From Emticicia sp. C21 (lineage in GTDB: Bacteria > Bacteroidota > Bacteroidia > Cytophagales > Spirosomataceae): a DNA stretch of 64,000 nt. A model generated the notes under the pieces. It saw only the letters and a program-made list of their open reading frames with translations. It did not search any database and was not told the origin of the DNA. Made by a program: the position numbers and the translations under genes. This document shows, one piece after another, positions 18,117-26,055 of this stretch (position 1 is its first letter; each line of letters starts with the position of its first letter). Where the stretch lies: NCBI RefSeq assembly GCF_003418935.1, contig NZ_QVMT01000001.1:784063-848062 (forward strand), read 5' to 3'.

Positions 18117-18191
18117 GTTATTTTATGCAAAATAAATAGATGAAGTGGTGTATTGGTAGTTTTGAGTGAATTAAATATACAAAATACCAAC

Positions 18192-18216
18192 AAAAAAGCC
18201 TGCCAAAGGCAAGCTT
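18192..18216 (-). terminator. terminator after frr
   Basis: On the minus strand: AAGCTTGCC, loop TTT, GGCAGGCTT, then a run of T. One mismatch in the stem. It lies 29 bp downstream of the frr stop. Confidence 0.75.
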
Positions 18217-18244
18217 TCTGTTTATAGCAATGCTAATAGCCAGC

Positions 18245-18805
18245 TTACACACTCATGATATCTTTTTCTTTCTCAGCCATTAGCTGTTCGGCTTTCTGAA
18301 TATAACTATCAGTTAGTTTTTGAACTCTTTCTTCAGCTTTTTTAACTTCGTCTTCTGAGCCCCCATCTTTCTGAATTTTCTTCAATTCTTCGTTAGCCTC
18401 CTGACGTACCTTACGGATATTCACACGCGCCACTTCGATTTCTCCCTTTACTCTTTTCACTAAATCGCGGCGCCGCTCTTCTGTCAATGGTGGGATATTC
18501 AAACGGATCACTTCACCATCATTAGCAGGTGATAACCCCAGGTTTGAATTAATAATGGCACGTTCCAAATCATTAATTAGCTTTCTTTCGAAGGGCTTAA
18601 TTGAAATGGTACGAGCATCAGGCGTACTCACCGATGACACCTGATTTAAAGGTGTTGGCACACCATAATATTCAACCATAATACCATCAAGCATATTAGT
18701 ACTCGCTCTTCCGGCTCTGATTTTTGAAAGCTCAATTTGAGTATGTTTCAAGGCACGATCCATCGTGTCTTTCGCCATATCAATTACAAGATCTATTTCT
18801 TCCAT
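18245..18805 (-). CDS. frr: ribosome recycling factor
   Basis: 186 aa, exact family length. With EF-G it splits post-termination ribosomes. Seen: 'HTQIELSKIRAGRASTNMLDG', 'PLNQVSSVSTPDARTISI' and the C-terminal helix with 'LTEERRRDLVKRVKGE', all diagnostic. In the usual pyrH-frr order; the gap to pyrH (195 bp) is unusually long and holds a large inverted repeat. Confidence 0.97.
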   Translation of the reverse strand: MEEIDLVIDMAKDTMDRALKHTQIELSKIRAGRASTNMLDGIMVEYYGVPTPLNQVSSVSTPDARTISIKPFERKLINDLERAIINSNLGLSPANDGEVIRLNIPPLTEERRRDLVKRVKGEIEVARVNIRKVRQEANEELKKIQKDGGSEDEVKKAEERVQKLTDSYIQKAEQLMAEKEKDIMSV

Positions 18806-18816
18806 GTGTATTTAAA

Positions 18817-18998
18817 ATTGAGTGATTGTGTGAATTAGTGATTGAGTGATTATTTTTTCACTTTCTATCCAATTCTTTTAATCACTTGCTGTAAAATTAT
18901 TCAAAATCTATTTAAATGACTTAATATAATTAATCAATAGAGGATTTTCAGATTTCTTAATTTAATCACTCAATCACTAATTCACTAAATCACTCAAT
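18817..18998. repeat. large inverted repeat between pyrH and frr, AGTGATT-word family, copy b
   Basis: Left arm 18817-18853 (starts ATTGAGTGATTGTGTGAA) and right arm 18963-18998 (ends AAATCACTCAAT) are reverse complements over about 36 bp with very few mismatches, separated by about 110 bp. It fills the gap between pyrH and frr. Confidence 0.85.
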
Positions 18999-19000
18999 AA

Positions 19001-19717
19001 TTACTCCGTAACCAAGGTCCCTATATCCCCACCTGTTACAACTTTCATCAGGTTTCCGGCCTGGTTCATATCGAAAACTACGATTGGCATTTTGTTCTCT
19101 TTACATAACGCAAAGGCCGTTAAGTCCATTATTTTCAGATTTTTATTAATGGCCTCGTCATAGCTTATTTGCTTATAGCGTGTAGCTGTAGGGTCTTTGC
19201 GTGGATCGGCTGTGTATACGCCATCCACACTTGTGCCTTTCAATAACAAATCTACGCCTAATTCATTGGCTCTTAGAGCGCCCCCCGAATCGGTAGAAAA
19301 ATAAGGGTTACCCGTACCTGCTCCTAAAATAACCACTCTTCCTTTTTCTAGGTGACGAATGGCTCTGCGACGAATAAACGGTTCTGCTACCTGTTCTACC
19401 TTGATGGCTGATAATAATCTGGTATTCAATCCGATTGACTCTAAGGAGCTTTGAATAGCCATACCGTTAATAACGGTGGCCATCATACCCATATAGTCGC
19501 CTTGCTCACGCTCAATACCTGAGTTTGAACTTGCTCCACGAAAAATGTTTCCACCGCCTATCACGATAGCTACTTCACAACCCGCATCTACCACGGCTTT
19601 GATTTCCTGAGCATATTGAGAAAGGATTTCAGTATTAATAATCTGGCTTTTATCGCCTCCATTTAGGGCTTCGCCGCTCAATTTTAAGAGGATTCTTTTG
19701 TATTTCAGTTGGCTCAT
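19001..19717 (-). CDS. pyrH: UMP kinase
   Basis: 238 aa, family length. Phosphorylates UMP to UDP with ATP; hexameric. Seen: 'YKRILLKLSGEAL' at the N-terminus, 'VAIVIGGGNIFRG', 'GTGNPYFSTDSGGALRA' (the nucleotide pocket, in pieces 'GTGNPYFSTD' and 'AALRA'-like), 'DGVYTADPRKDP' and 'MPIVVFDMNQAGNL'. Start ATG fits the family N-terminus. Followed by frr on the same strand. Confidence 0.97.
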   Translation of the reverse strand: MSQLKYKRILLKLSGEALNGGDKSQIINTEILSQYAQEIKAVVDAGCEVAIVIGGGNIFRGASSNSGIEREQGDYMGMMATVINGMAIQSSLESIGLNTRLLSAIKVEQVAEPFIRRRAIRHLEKGRVVILGAGTGNPYFSTDSGGALRANELGVDLLLKGTSVDGVYTADPRKDPTATRYKQISYDEAINKNLKIMDLTAFALCKENKMPIVVFDMNQAGNLMKVVTGGDIGTLVTE

Positions 19718-19763
19718 AGTTTATGATTTGGGCGTAAAATTAAATATTTGTCTCAATCAATCA

Positions 19764-19793
19764 AAAAAATACCCTCTTTGTTGAAAGAGGGTA
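19764..19793 (-). terminator. terminator after the biotin carrier gene
   Basis: Minus-strand hairpin TACCCTCTTT, loop CAAC, AAAGAGGGTA, followed directly by seven T. Ten base pairs without mismatch. It ends transcripts from the biotin carrier gene before pyrH. Confidence 0.88.
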
Positions 19794-19804
19794 GCAAATA
19801 AATA

Positions 19805-20305
19805 TTATTCAAACTCCATAATAATATGATTCTTCTCAACGGTCTCGCCCGTCTTCACTTTAATGCTCTTTACCTTGCCATCACCTGTGGCTTTTATGGC
19901 ATTTTCCATCTTCATGGCTACTAAAATCAACAGAATATCGCCTTTTTTTACCTCATCCCCTACCTGCACTTTCATTTCATAAATCAGACCGGGCATAGGG
20001 GCTTTCAGGTCGTTTAATTTAGCAGATTTAGTATTGCTCATGCCCATTTTTTCCAGAAGCAAATCAGTGCGGTCTTTCAAATTAACAGTATGAATTTTAT
20101 CTCCGATTTTCAACTTAAAGATTTTCTCAGCATAATTCGCCTCAACGACTTCTATATTATACGACTTATTATCTTTGATAATGTGAAAGTCTTTGTCGGA
20201 TATCTTTTTTAAATCCCATGCAAAAGGCTCATTATTAAGCAATATATTGCCCTTTTCTTCTGAAATCTCTACAGTTTCTTTGTCGTTGATAATGGCTTTT
20301 AGCAT
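19805..20305 (-). CDS. biotin carboxyl carrier-type protein
   Basis: 166 aa. A C-terminal biotinyl domain (residues about 98-166) carries the biotinylated lysine in 'LVAMKMENAIKA' (K132). The preceding 95 residues are a beta-rich domain like the BT region of acyl-CoA carboxylase subunits. Such stand-alone carriers serve acetyl- or propionyl-CoA carboxylase in Bacteroidota; no carboxylase subunit lies nearby, so the partner is unknown. Follows the EamA permease gene with a 12-bp gap. Confidence 0.88.
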   Translation of the reverse strand: MLKAIINDKETVEISEEKGNILLNNEPFAWDLKKISDKDFHIIKDNKSYNIEVVEANYAEKIFKLKIGDKIHTVNLKDRTDLLLEKMGMSNTKSAKLNDLKAPMPGLIYEMKVQVGDEVKKGDILLILVAMKMENAIKATGDGKVKSIKVKTGETVEKNHIIMEFE

Positions 20306-20317
20306 ATACTTAAAGTC

Positions 20318-21208
20318 TTATTTTTTATTAATCAGATAGACCCCCACTAAGATAATACTCATTCCGAAATAATGGTATAATGAAATTGGTTCGCCATCCA
20401 GAAACCCAATCATGGTTGCCACTACCGGTATCAGATAAGTAACCGAAGAGGCAAATACCGGAGACGCAATTTGCAAAATATAATTAAAAATAATAGCAGC
20501 AATGCCCGAATTTATTGCACCCAGTAAAATAACCAGTAACAAGGGTGTAAGCGTCTGTATATTCACTCTCGACAAAAAGTCGGTTGTAAATAGGGTGATA
20601 CCTGCCAGAATAGCCACACCACAGAGTGTCCAGGCACTTACCAATACCGGATTAATGGTGCTCAGGTGCTTGCCGGTAATATTTACATTGAAGCCATACA
20701 TCAGGGCTGAAAGCACTACCAATAAAGCATACGGATTATTAAAAGACAAGCCATCTTTACTAGCCGAAAGAATCAGGACAATGCTACCAATAAAGCCTAG
20801 AACCAAACCAATAGCTTGCCAGCGTTTGATTATTTGCTGAAAGAAAAGCGCGCCAACCATCAAAACAAACAATGGCGTACATGAATTGAGTGCTCCTATC
20901 AAAGAACTATTGACTCTGGTACCTGCTAATGCAAATAAAAAAGCAGGAAAAAGATAGCCTAAAAAACCTGAAGCCAGAAAGTATCTGGTTTTCTCCTTAG
21001 GGTATTCTTTGCGTCGGCTAATGATCCAGGGCAAAAAGACTAACCCTGCCGACATGATTCTTAAAGCACCAATCTGCACAGGTGTAAAAGCAACCAATGC
21101 TTTTTTCATGATGATAAACGACGAACCCCACATGGTTGCCAATAAACAGAGAAGCAGCCAGGCAATAATCGTTTTATTTTGGGTGGTAGTGGTTGTTGAT
21201 GTATTCAC
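20318..21208 (-). CDS. EamA/DMT family transporter
   Basis: 296 aa, ten predicted transmembrane segments in two repeated EamA halves. Inner-membrane exporter of the drug/metabolite superfamily; the substrate is unknown. Seen: 'LLATMWGSSFIIMKKALV' at the N-terminus, 'RIMSAGLVFLPW', and second-half 'VVLSALMYGFNVNITGKHL' and 'SVTYLIPVVATMIGFL', the conserved proline helix. It sits between dusB and the biotin carrier on one strand (17-bp and 12-bp gaps). Confidence 0.9.
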   Translation of the reverse strand: MNTSTTTTTQNKTIIAWLLLCLLATMWGSSFIIMKKALVAFTPVQIGALRIMSAGLVFLPWIISRRKEYPKEKTRYFLASGFLGYLFPAFLFALAGTRVNSSLIGALNSCTPLFVLMVGALFFQQIIKRWQAIGLVLGFIGSIVLILSASKDGLSFNNPYALLVVLSALMYGFNVNITGKHLSTINPVLVSAWTLCGVAILAGITLFTTDFLSRVNIQTLTPLLLVILLGAINSGIAAIIFNYILQIASPVFASSVTYLIPVVATMIGFLDGEPISLYHYFGMSIILVGVYLINKK

Positions 21209-21225
21209 TTATAAGGTGGCATTAA

Positions 21226-22254
21226 TTAATCTACACCTGCATATTCTACTTTAATTACCTGCTTCTCCAGCACAAAGCCCTCAAAAATAACAGGAATTTC
21301 GTTCAGAATATCCGTAATCTCGTTAATATCCAACGATTGCACCAAACGCATCCGATGCTCTTTGAAATTTGGTAAACCTTTGAAATAATTGCTGTAGTGA
21401 CGGCGCATTTCGAGAATACCCAATCTCTCACCTTTCCATTTGATAGAAAAAGTAAGGTGCTTGCGTGCAGCTTCTACTCTTTGGTCTATACTTGGGGCAG
21501 GTAATTTCTCACCTGTGGCAAAATAATGTTTGATTTCGTTGAAAATCCAGGGATAACCGATAGCAGCACGGCCAATCATAATACCATCAATACCAAAACG
21601 ATTACGATACTCCAAAGCTTTTTCAGGTGAATCAATATCACCATTACCAAAAATCGGGATTTTGATGCGTGGGTTTTCTTTGATTTTGGCAATCAAAGTC
21701 CAGTCAGCTTCGCCTTTATACATTTGTGCACGGGTACGGCCATGTACTGTCAAGGCCTGAATACCTACATCCTGTAAGCGCTCTGCTACTTCTTCCACAT
21801 TCTTTGTTTCGTCGTTCCAGCCTAAGCGGGTTTTTACGGTTACTGGCAGGTGTGTAGCTTTTACTACGGCCGAGGTCATTTCTACCATTTTCGGGATATC
21901 CTGCAACAAAGCCGCTCCTGCTCCCCTGCACGCCACATTTTTTACCGGGCAACCATAATTGATGTCAATCAAATCAGGGTGTGCATTGGTAGCAATTTTG
22001 GCGCATTCGCCCATCGTTTCTACATCACTGCCAAATAACTGAATGCCTATCGGACGTTCATACTCAAAAATATCCAGTTTTTGCACGCTCTTGGCGGCAT
22101 GACGAATCAAGCCCTCTGAAGAAATAAACTCTGTGTACATCAAATCCGCTCCGTTTTCTTTACAGACTAATCTGAACGGTGGATCGCTGACATCTTCCAT
22201 CGGTGCTAGTAAAAGCGGAAATTCTCCTAATGATATATTACCTATTTTAACCAA
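21226..22254 (-). CDS. dusB: tRNA-dihydrouridine synthase
   Basis: 342 aa TIM-barrel flavoenzyme that reduces uridine in the tRNA D-loop using FMN and NADPH. Seen: 'LLAPMEDVSDPPFR' (FMN region), 'LIDINYGCPVKNVACRG' with the catalytic Cys followed by 'GAALL', 'TVKTRLGWNDE', 'LTVHGRTRAQMY' and 'FGNGDIDSPEKA', all in order. DusB-like in length and motifs. The upstream gap holds a short copy of the AGTGAATT words. Confidence 0.93.
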   Translation of the reverse strand: MVKIGNISLGEFPLLLAPMEDVSDPPFRLVCKENGADLMYTEFISSEGLIRHAAKSVQKLDIFEYERPIGIQLFGSDVETMGECAKIATNAHPDLIDINYGCPVKNVACRGAGAALLQDIPKMVEMTSAVVKATHLPVTVKTRLGWNDETKNVEEVAERLQDVGIQALTVHGRTRAQMYKGEADWTLIAKIKENPRIKIPIFGNGDIDSPEKALEYRNRFGIDGIMIGRAAIGYPWIFNEIKHYFATGEKLPAPSIDQRVEAARKHLTFSIKWKGERLGILEMRRHYSNYFKGLPNFKEHRMRLVQSLDINEITDILNEIPVIFEGFVLEKQVIKVEYAGVD

Positions 22255-22356
22255 AATCTAAAATTGAATTAGTGAATTCACAAATAAGTGAATAATTTTA
22301 CTGCAAATTTACCGAATTTTAAGCAGAAACTGCTATACTAAATTTAAACAGTAAAT

Positions 22357-23304
22357 ATGAAAAATAATTCCCCTATGTACCTAAGCGGTAAGGAAAATCC
22401 TGCAGCCTCTTCTGTTCTGATTATTCTGGGCCTTTTTTTAGTAAATTTTCTATTTTTAGGTAGTCTGATTCAGATTATAGTCATGTTGGCCTCGGGAGTT
22501 ACTTTGCAGGGAATGCTAGAAAGCGGTGGAGACTTCACAAAAATGCCAAACGGATGGTTGAGCATGATTGTGGGTCAAGGCTTAGGTTCATTTGTAGGGT
22601 TTATTGGCACCGCCTGGTTATACTGGCGAATTATTGAAAAAAAGCAATGGAGCGATTTAAACTTTAAGCCTTTTCCGAAAGCCAGAGTATTTTTCATGAT
22701 TATTCTGATTCAGGTGGTTTTTATGGGCTTTAATGGCTGGTTGCAGGAGATTAATGAAAATATTGTTTTCCCTGAATCAATGAAAGGTTTAGAAATATGG
22801 TTGAAAGGTATGGAAGATCAACTAGCCAAAGCCACCAAGTTTTTTACCACTTTTACCTCTTTCTGGCAGTTTCTTCTGGCCTTTCTGGTAATAGCAGTGA
22901 TAGCAGGTATTGGTGAAGAACTGGTTTTCAGAGGTTTATTGATGCGTAAACTGTTTTTAGGTATCAAAAATATTCATGTGGCTATCTGGTTGGCAGGGTT
23001 CATTTTTGCTGTCATCCACTTCCAGTTTTATGGTATTTTGCCGCGCATGATGCTGGGTGTTTTATTTGGCTATTTATATTATTGGACGGGCAATATCTGG
23101 GTACCTATTCTGGCACATATTTTCAATAATGGTCTGGCTATCATTATTATGTATCTGTATAATCTGAAAATAGTAAAAACTGACCTCGAAAGCATAGATC
23201 ATATGCCTATGCCTATCGTTCTTTTTTCGTTGGTAGCAACTATCGGCTTACTATTTTTGTTCAGAAATTATATGGAATCACAATCTATTGAATCGCAATC
23301 ATAA
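22357..23304 (+). CDS. CPBP family intramembrane glutamic endopeptidase
   Basis: 315 aa with about eight transmembrane segments. Seen: the catalytic motif 'GIGEELVFRGLLM' (EExxxR-type), the His in 'VIHFQFYG' and the C-terminal 'WVPILAHIFNN', the CAAX-protease/bacteriocin-processing signature. Family members process prenylated proteins or peptides, or confer self-immunity. It runs head-to-tail into a 57-aa membrane protein and then, 28 bp further on, the HPr-kinase-like gene, so it may be a part of the RiPP-like locus (inference). Confidence 0.88.
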   Translation: MKNNSPMYLSGKENPAASSVLIILGLFLVNFLFLGSLIQIIVMLASGVTLQGMLESGGDFTKMPNGWLSMIVGQGLGSFVGFIGTAWLYWRIIEKKQWSDLNFKPFPKARVFFMIILIQVVFMGFNGWLQEINENIVFPESMKGLEIWLKGMEDQLAKATKFFTTFTSFWQFLLAFLVIAVIAGIGEELVFRGLLMRKLFLGIKNIHVAIWLAGFIFAVIHFQFYGILPRMMLGVLFGYLYYWTGNIWVPILAHIFNNGLAIIIMYLYNLKIVKTDLESIDHMPMPIVLFSLVATIGLLFLFRNYMESQSIESQS

Positions 23305-23308
23305 CGAT

Positions 23309-23479
23309 ATGGAAAATTCAAATAAAAATCCCCCTTGGTATAGAAGGATTGACAAAAATAAAATTATAGCCTGGTTTAAACGACTTGGCTGGGCTGGTTT
23401 TTTCTTTTTTCTTATCAAGGGCTTAGTTTTATATGTACTTCTTCCTTATCTGATAGCTAAAGGTTTTTTGAGTAAATAA
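23309..23479 (+). CDS. small single-span membrane protein
   Basis: 56 aa from the ATG at 23309, which lies 4 bp after the stop of the CPBP gene; an in-frame start 21 bp upstream overlaps that gene and is less likely. A basic soluble N-terminus ('PPWYRRIDKNKIIAWFKRLG') precedes a hydrophobic segment of about 25 residues. I know no function; the same 'FKRLGWAGFFFFLIKG' arrangement occurs in small Bacteroidota alanine/tryptophan-rich membrane peptides. Its position in the CPBP-kinase run suggests the same transcript. Confidence 0.6.
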   Translation: MENSNKNPPWYRRIDKNKIIAWFKRLGWAGFFFFLIKGLVLYVLLPYLIAKGFLSK

Positions 23480-23507
23480 GCGTTTCTGATAATCTTCAAA
23501 ATCATCG

Positions 23508-24437
23508 ATGAATTATTATTTTGCCTATGGCCTGAGCATAGCAACTGACATTCATTTCCCCGAATTATTTGTTATTTCTCTTACTACTACTCCTGATGTA
23601 ACTGTTTGTATAGGAAAAATTCCTGTACCCATTTCAGAAAAAGCAACAGAAGAACAACCCAATATTTTCATTACCCCTACCGAATATTTACTGCACATAG
23701 ACAATATTGCTTCGTACTATGCTGCCAACGGCAACGAAGTAATCATTGAGCCTTTACCCGATGCCGACGAAAAAAGTGTAAGGCTTTTTTTCCTCTCTAA
23801 TACTATGGCGGCCATCTTATACCAGAGAGGGTTTATTCCGATGCATACCTCGGCAATTTATGACGAAGATGGCATTGTTTTATTCATGGGAGATTCGGGT
23901 GCAGGTAAATCAACTACCATTGCAACCTTACAAGCCAAAGGATACCGTATTTTTTCGGATGATATATGTGTACCCGTGCAGGAAGACGGCATTTTAAAAG
24001 CCTTTGCGGCTTACCCGATGATGAAACTTTGGAAAGATGCTTTCGAAAAAGTAGGTATTGATTCGTATAAGGAAGAAAACAGAATCAGGCCCGAGATAGA
24101 AAAGTATAACAGGTCTTTTTATGAGTCTTTTGATATTCAGGCGCACCCTATCAAACAGATTTTCATTCTAGAAAAAGACCCAACCCTTGATAAAAACGAG
24201 ATTCGAACTCAATCTATACAAGGTATTGAAGCCTTCAAGCATATCCAATATTATGCTTATCGCCTACCCTTTGCAGAGGCTATGGACAGAAAAAAGGATT
24301 ACTTTGCCATAATAAGTGCGCTATCAAATCAGATTCCGGTTAGATTAATCAGTCGCCCTGATGATAATAGTACTTTCAATGATTTAACTGGTTTCATTGA
24401 GTCTACTCTGGGTAAAACCACTGTTAAAACCAGCTAA
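23508..24437 (+). CDS. HPr-kinase-like P-loop kinase of a RiPP-type locus
   Basis: 309 aa. The N-terminal 100 residues are a beta-rich domain. The C-terminal half has the HPr kinase/phosphorylase fold: His113 in 'MHTSAI', Walker A 'GDSGAGKST' (128-136), and 'FSDDICVP' (D151-D152). Homologues sit in lasso-peptide clusters, where the paeninodin kinase phosphorylates the C-terminal serine of the precursor, and in HPr-rel loci. Here the gene faces B2 and B1 (stop-to-stop gap of 9 bp) and three precursor-like genes lie beyond. There is no true HPr-domain gene in the window, so a role in catabolite control is less likely than peptide modification (inference). Confidence 0.85.
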   Translation: MNYYFAYGLSIATDIHFPELFVISLTTTPDVTVCIGKIPVPISEKATEEQPNIFITPTEYLLHIDNIASYYAANGNEVIIEPLPDADEKSVRLFFLSNTMAAILYQRGFIPMHTSAIYDEDGIVLFMGDSGAGKSTTIATLQAKGYRIFSDDICVPVQEDGILKAFAAYPMMKLWKDAFEKVGIDSYKEENRIRPEIEKYNRSFYESFDIQAHPIKQIFILEKDPTLDKNEIRTQSIQGIEAFKHIQYYAYRLPFAEAMDRKKDYFAIISALSNQIPVRLISRPDDNSTFNDLTGFIESTLGKTTVKTS

Positions 24438-24446
24438 TGGCAACTA

Positions 24447-24896
24447 TTAGCTAAAGAACGAATGTACCTGATATTGACTAAAATCACAGTGCCCAGTTAT
24501 GACATGGCTCTGACTTATTAACCATGCATGCCCTTCGAAATGATTATTTTCTCCTTTCTTAAATCCGATATACAATACACTGTTAATGGCTCTTTTGTGC
24601 AATAGAATTTTGGCCGTTAAAGCCTGTGTATAGCATTCTGTAGGCCAAGGTGTATATTTATCGCAAAGTTTTAGGGCTTTTTGTGTTTCTACCAGATAGA
24701 TATCCTTTTCAGAAGGAATCTGAGTCTCAGACACTTGCAGATTACGATTACCCAACCATCGGGAAACCTTATTGAAAGGCATAAACAACAATGAGAATTT
24801 TACAATAGCCGAAGTGCACACTGCCTCGGCAAAAAGTCTTTTCCGCAAAGCAGGCATTTTTATAAAACTATCCGCTTTGTTAAGCAGTTTTTTCAA
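24447..24896 (-). CDS. lasso-peptide biosynthesis B2-type cysteine protease
   Basis: 149 aa, matching the transglutaminase-like B2 family (Transglut_core3), which removes the leader from a RiPP precursor. Seen: the catalytic Cys in 'PWPTECYTQALTAKILL' (C88), the His in 'EGHAWL' (H123), and a third polar residue in 'HCDFSQY' (D138). The N-terminal 45 residues hold the helix typical of these proteins. Follows the PqqD gene by 13 bp on the same strand, so B1 and B2 are one transcript with B1 first, the canonical order for split B proteins. Confidence 0.92.
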   Translation of the reverse strand: MKKLLNKADSFIKMPALRKRLFAEAVCTSAIVKFSLLFMPFNKVSRWLGNRNLQVSETQIPSEKDIYLVETQKALKLCDKYTPWPTECYTQALTAKILLHKRAINSVLYIGFKKGENNHFEGHAWLISQSHVITGHCDFSQYQVHSFFS

Positions 24897-24909
24897 TACA
24901 AGGCATTGT

Positions 24910-25194
24910 TTAGTTTTCTACCAACTGAATCATTTTTTCGCCAATCATTTTATTCAGATATGGCAGAGTTTCATCTATGCATTGTTTTTCGGCTACCTCA
25001 TAAATCTCCATCAGTTCTTTTACCAATTCCTCAAAACTCTTCTGTTCTTCTAACAAATTCCAGATTTCAGTACCTACACTGTTTAGTCCTATAAAATCTC
25101 CACTGGCTGTATTCATCATAACTGCTTCTTCTCCCAGACTATTTACGATAAACTGCTCCTCATTCCGCTTCAACTGCGATGTCAAACTAATCAT
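24910..25194 (-). CDS. PqqD/B1-type leader-binding protein (RRE)
   Basis: 94 aa from the ATG at 25194; a TTG at 25215 would add seven residues. PqqD-family fold (RiPP recognition element): a three-stranded sheet ('QFIVNSLGEEAVMMN', 'GDFIGLNSVGTEIW') and helices ('SFEELVKELMEIYEV'). These proteins bind the leader and hand it to the B2 protease or another enzyme. It is divergent from the first precursor-like gene across a gap of about 200 bp. Confidence 0.9.
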   Translation of the reverse strand: MISLTSQLKRNEEQFIVNSLGEEAVMMNTASGDFIGLNSVGTEIWNLLEEQKSFEELVKELMEIYEVAEKQCIDETLPYLNKMIGEKMIQLVEN

Positions 25195-25397
25195 TCTATA
25201 AATATTAAATATCAACTAAATAATTTTGGCTACAATTTTGATACTACATTTCCATTAATCAGTGCAATATGATAATTTTTTAGCATTCAAGTATCGAAAT
25301 ACAAATTAAAAATTTCAAGCACTATTGTTTCTTACGATAGAAATCTGTAAGATTATACGCTGAAATATTTCACCTTACACTCTCAATTTTTATTATT
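25195..25397. promoter_or_regulatory. divergent control region between B1 and the precursor genes
   Basis: About 200 bp, very AT-rich. No perfect TTTA-N19-TAnnTTTG promoter found on either strand; TAATTTTT at 25273-25280 is a weak -7 candidate for the rightward genes. Holds whatever starts transcription both ways. Confidence 0.4.
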
Positions 25398-25550
25398 TTG
25401 AAAACTGCTAATTTAGCTCCAAAACCTAAGTCCAATGCCAAAAAAAAGGATTGGCAAACTCCTAAATTTGAGCAAATTGATGTAAAATCAAACCATGATT
25501 CTAAGCTATTTCCTGGCATGAATCTTCTTGACCCTCATAGTATAGGTTAA
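25398..25550 (+). CDS. RiPP precursor-like peptide 1
   Basis: 50 aa. The start is a TTG at 25398; the frame is open upstream but has no ATG, and from the TTG the peptide opens M-K-T like peptide 2, and the 20 bases before both starts are similar. Leader-like part: 'KDWQTPKFEQIDVKS' (the W-x-x-P-x-[LF] pattern, like the YxxPxL motif read by lasso B1 proteins). C-terminal part: 'LFPGMNLLDPHSIG'. Compared with peptides 2 and 3, the invariant residues are K-x-W, P, E-x-I, V-K-S, G-x-N-L-L-D-P-H. Not a known lasso core: the Asp is not at position 7-9 from any Gly, Ala, Ser or Cys. Confidence 0.75.
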   Translation: MKTANLAPKPKSNAKKKDWQTPKFEQIDVKSNHDSKLFPGMNLLDPHSIG

Positions 25551-25601
25551 TTTTAAAGTTGTTTTATTCAAAATCTTTTTTAACCTTTCAATTTTACTAT
25601 C

Positions 25602-25751
25602 GTGAAAACCATTCGCTTTCCGCAAAAACCCAATTGTTCAAAAAAGACCTGGATTACACCAATATTAGAGCGTATTGATGTAAAGTCAAAAACAGACGCT
25701 AGACTATTATCCGGCTTTAATCTTCTTGACCCTCATGGAATAATGTCGTGA
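25602..25751 (+). CDS. RiPP precursor-like peptide 2
   Basis: 49 aa, GTG start at 25602 (opens M-K-T as in peptide 1). Leader-like part 'KTWITPILERIDVKSKT'; C-terminal part 'LLSGFNLLDPHGIMS', ending in a serine. Contains one Cys (Asn-Cys-Ser, in the leader). 51 bp after peptide 1; the bases before the start (TTTCAATTTTACTATC) resemble those before peptide 1. Likely a tandem duplicate. Confidence 0.78.
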   Translation: MKTIRFPQKPNCSKKTWITPILERIDVKSKTDARLLSGFNLLDPHGIMS

Positions 25752-25792
25752 GTTTAATTTATTTTTTTATCCACTTTATTAGTTTAGGAAAT

Positions 25793-25930
25793 ATGTATTC
25801 TTCAAAGAAAAAAAATGCCACACCAAAAAAGGTCTGGGCGATACCATCTTTAGAAGTTATTGAAGTTAAATCAAAGACTAGTTCTAAGATATTACCTGGA
25901 ATTAATCTGCTTGACCCTCATGCAAGTTAA
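25793..25930 (+). CDS. RiPP precursor-like peptide 3
   Basis: 45 aa, ATG at 25793 (an in-frame ATG at 25748 would add 15 hydrophobic residues with no counterpart in peptides 1 and 2). Leader-like part 'KVWAIPSLEVIEVKSKT'; C-terminal part 'ILPGINLLDPHAS', again ending in serine. No Cys. 41 bp after peptide 2. The upstream 'TTTTTATCCACTTTA' recurs before the nucleotidyltransferase-family gene. Confidence 0.8.
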   Translation: MYSSKKKNATPKKVWAIPSLEVIEVKSKTSSKILPGINLLDPHAS

Positions 25931-26055
25931 TTAGGTAAGTTTTGAAAACTGAGATTCCTATTGCCATTTGTCAGGATTAACCATCCAGCAAGTGGCAATA
26001 CTGACAATTAAAGCCCTAATTTAAAAAATATCCTTTTTATCTACTTTACTTAAAA

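Noticed and set aside
25748-25792. Longer start for peptide 3 (ATG at 25748)
   Set aside because: The extra 15 residues are hydrophobic and have no counterpart in peptides 1 and 2; the ATG at 25793 makes the lengths match.
25398-25930. Canonical lasso-peptide precursors
   Set aside because: No LasC-type cyclase in the window, and the only invariant acidic residue in the core region is not at position 7-9 from a usable Gly, Ala, Ser or Cys.
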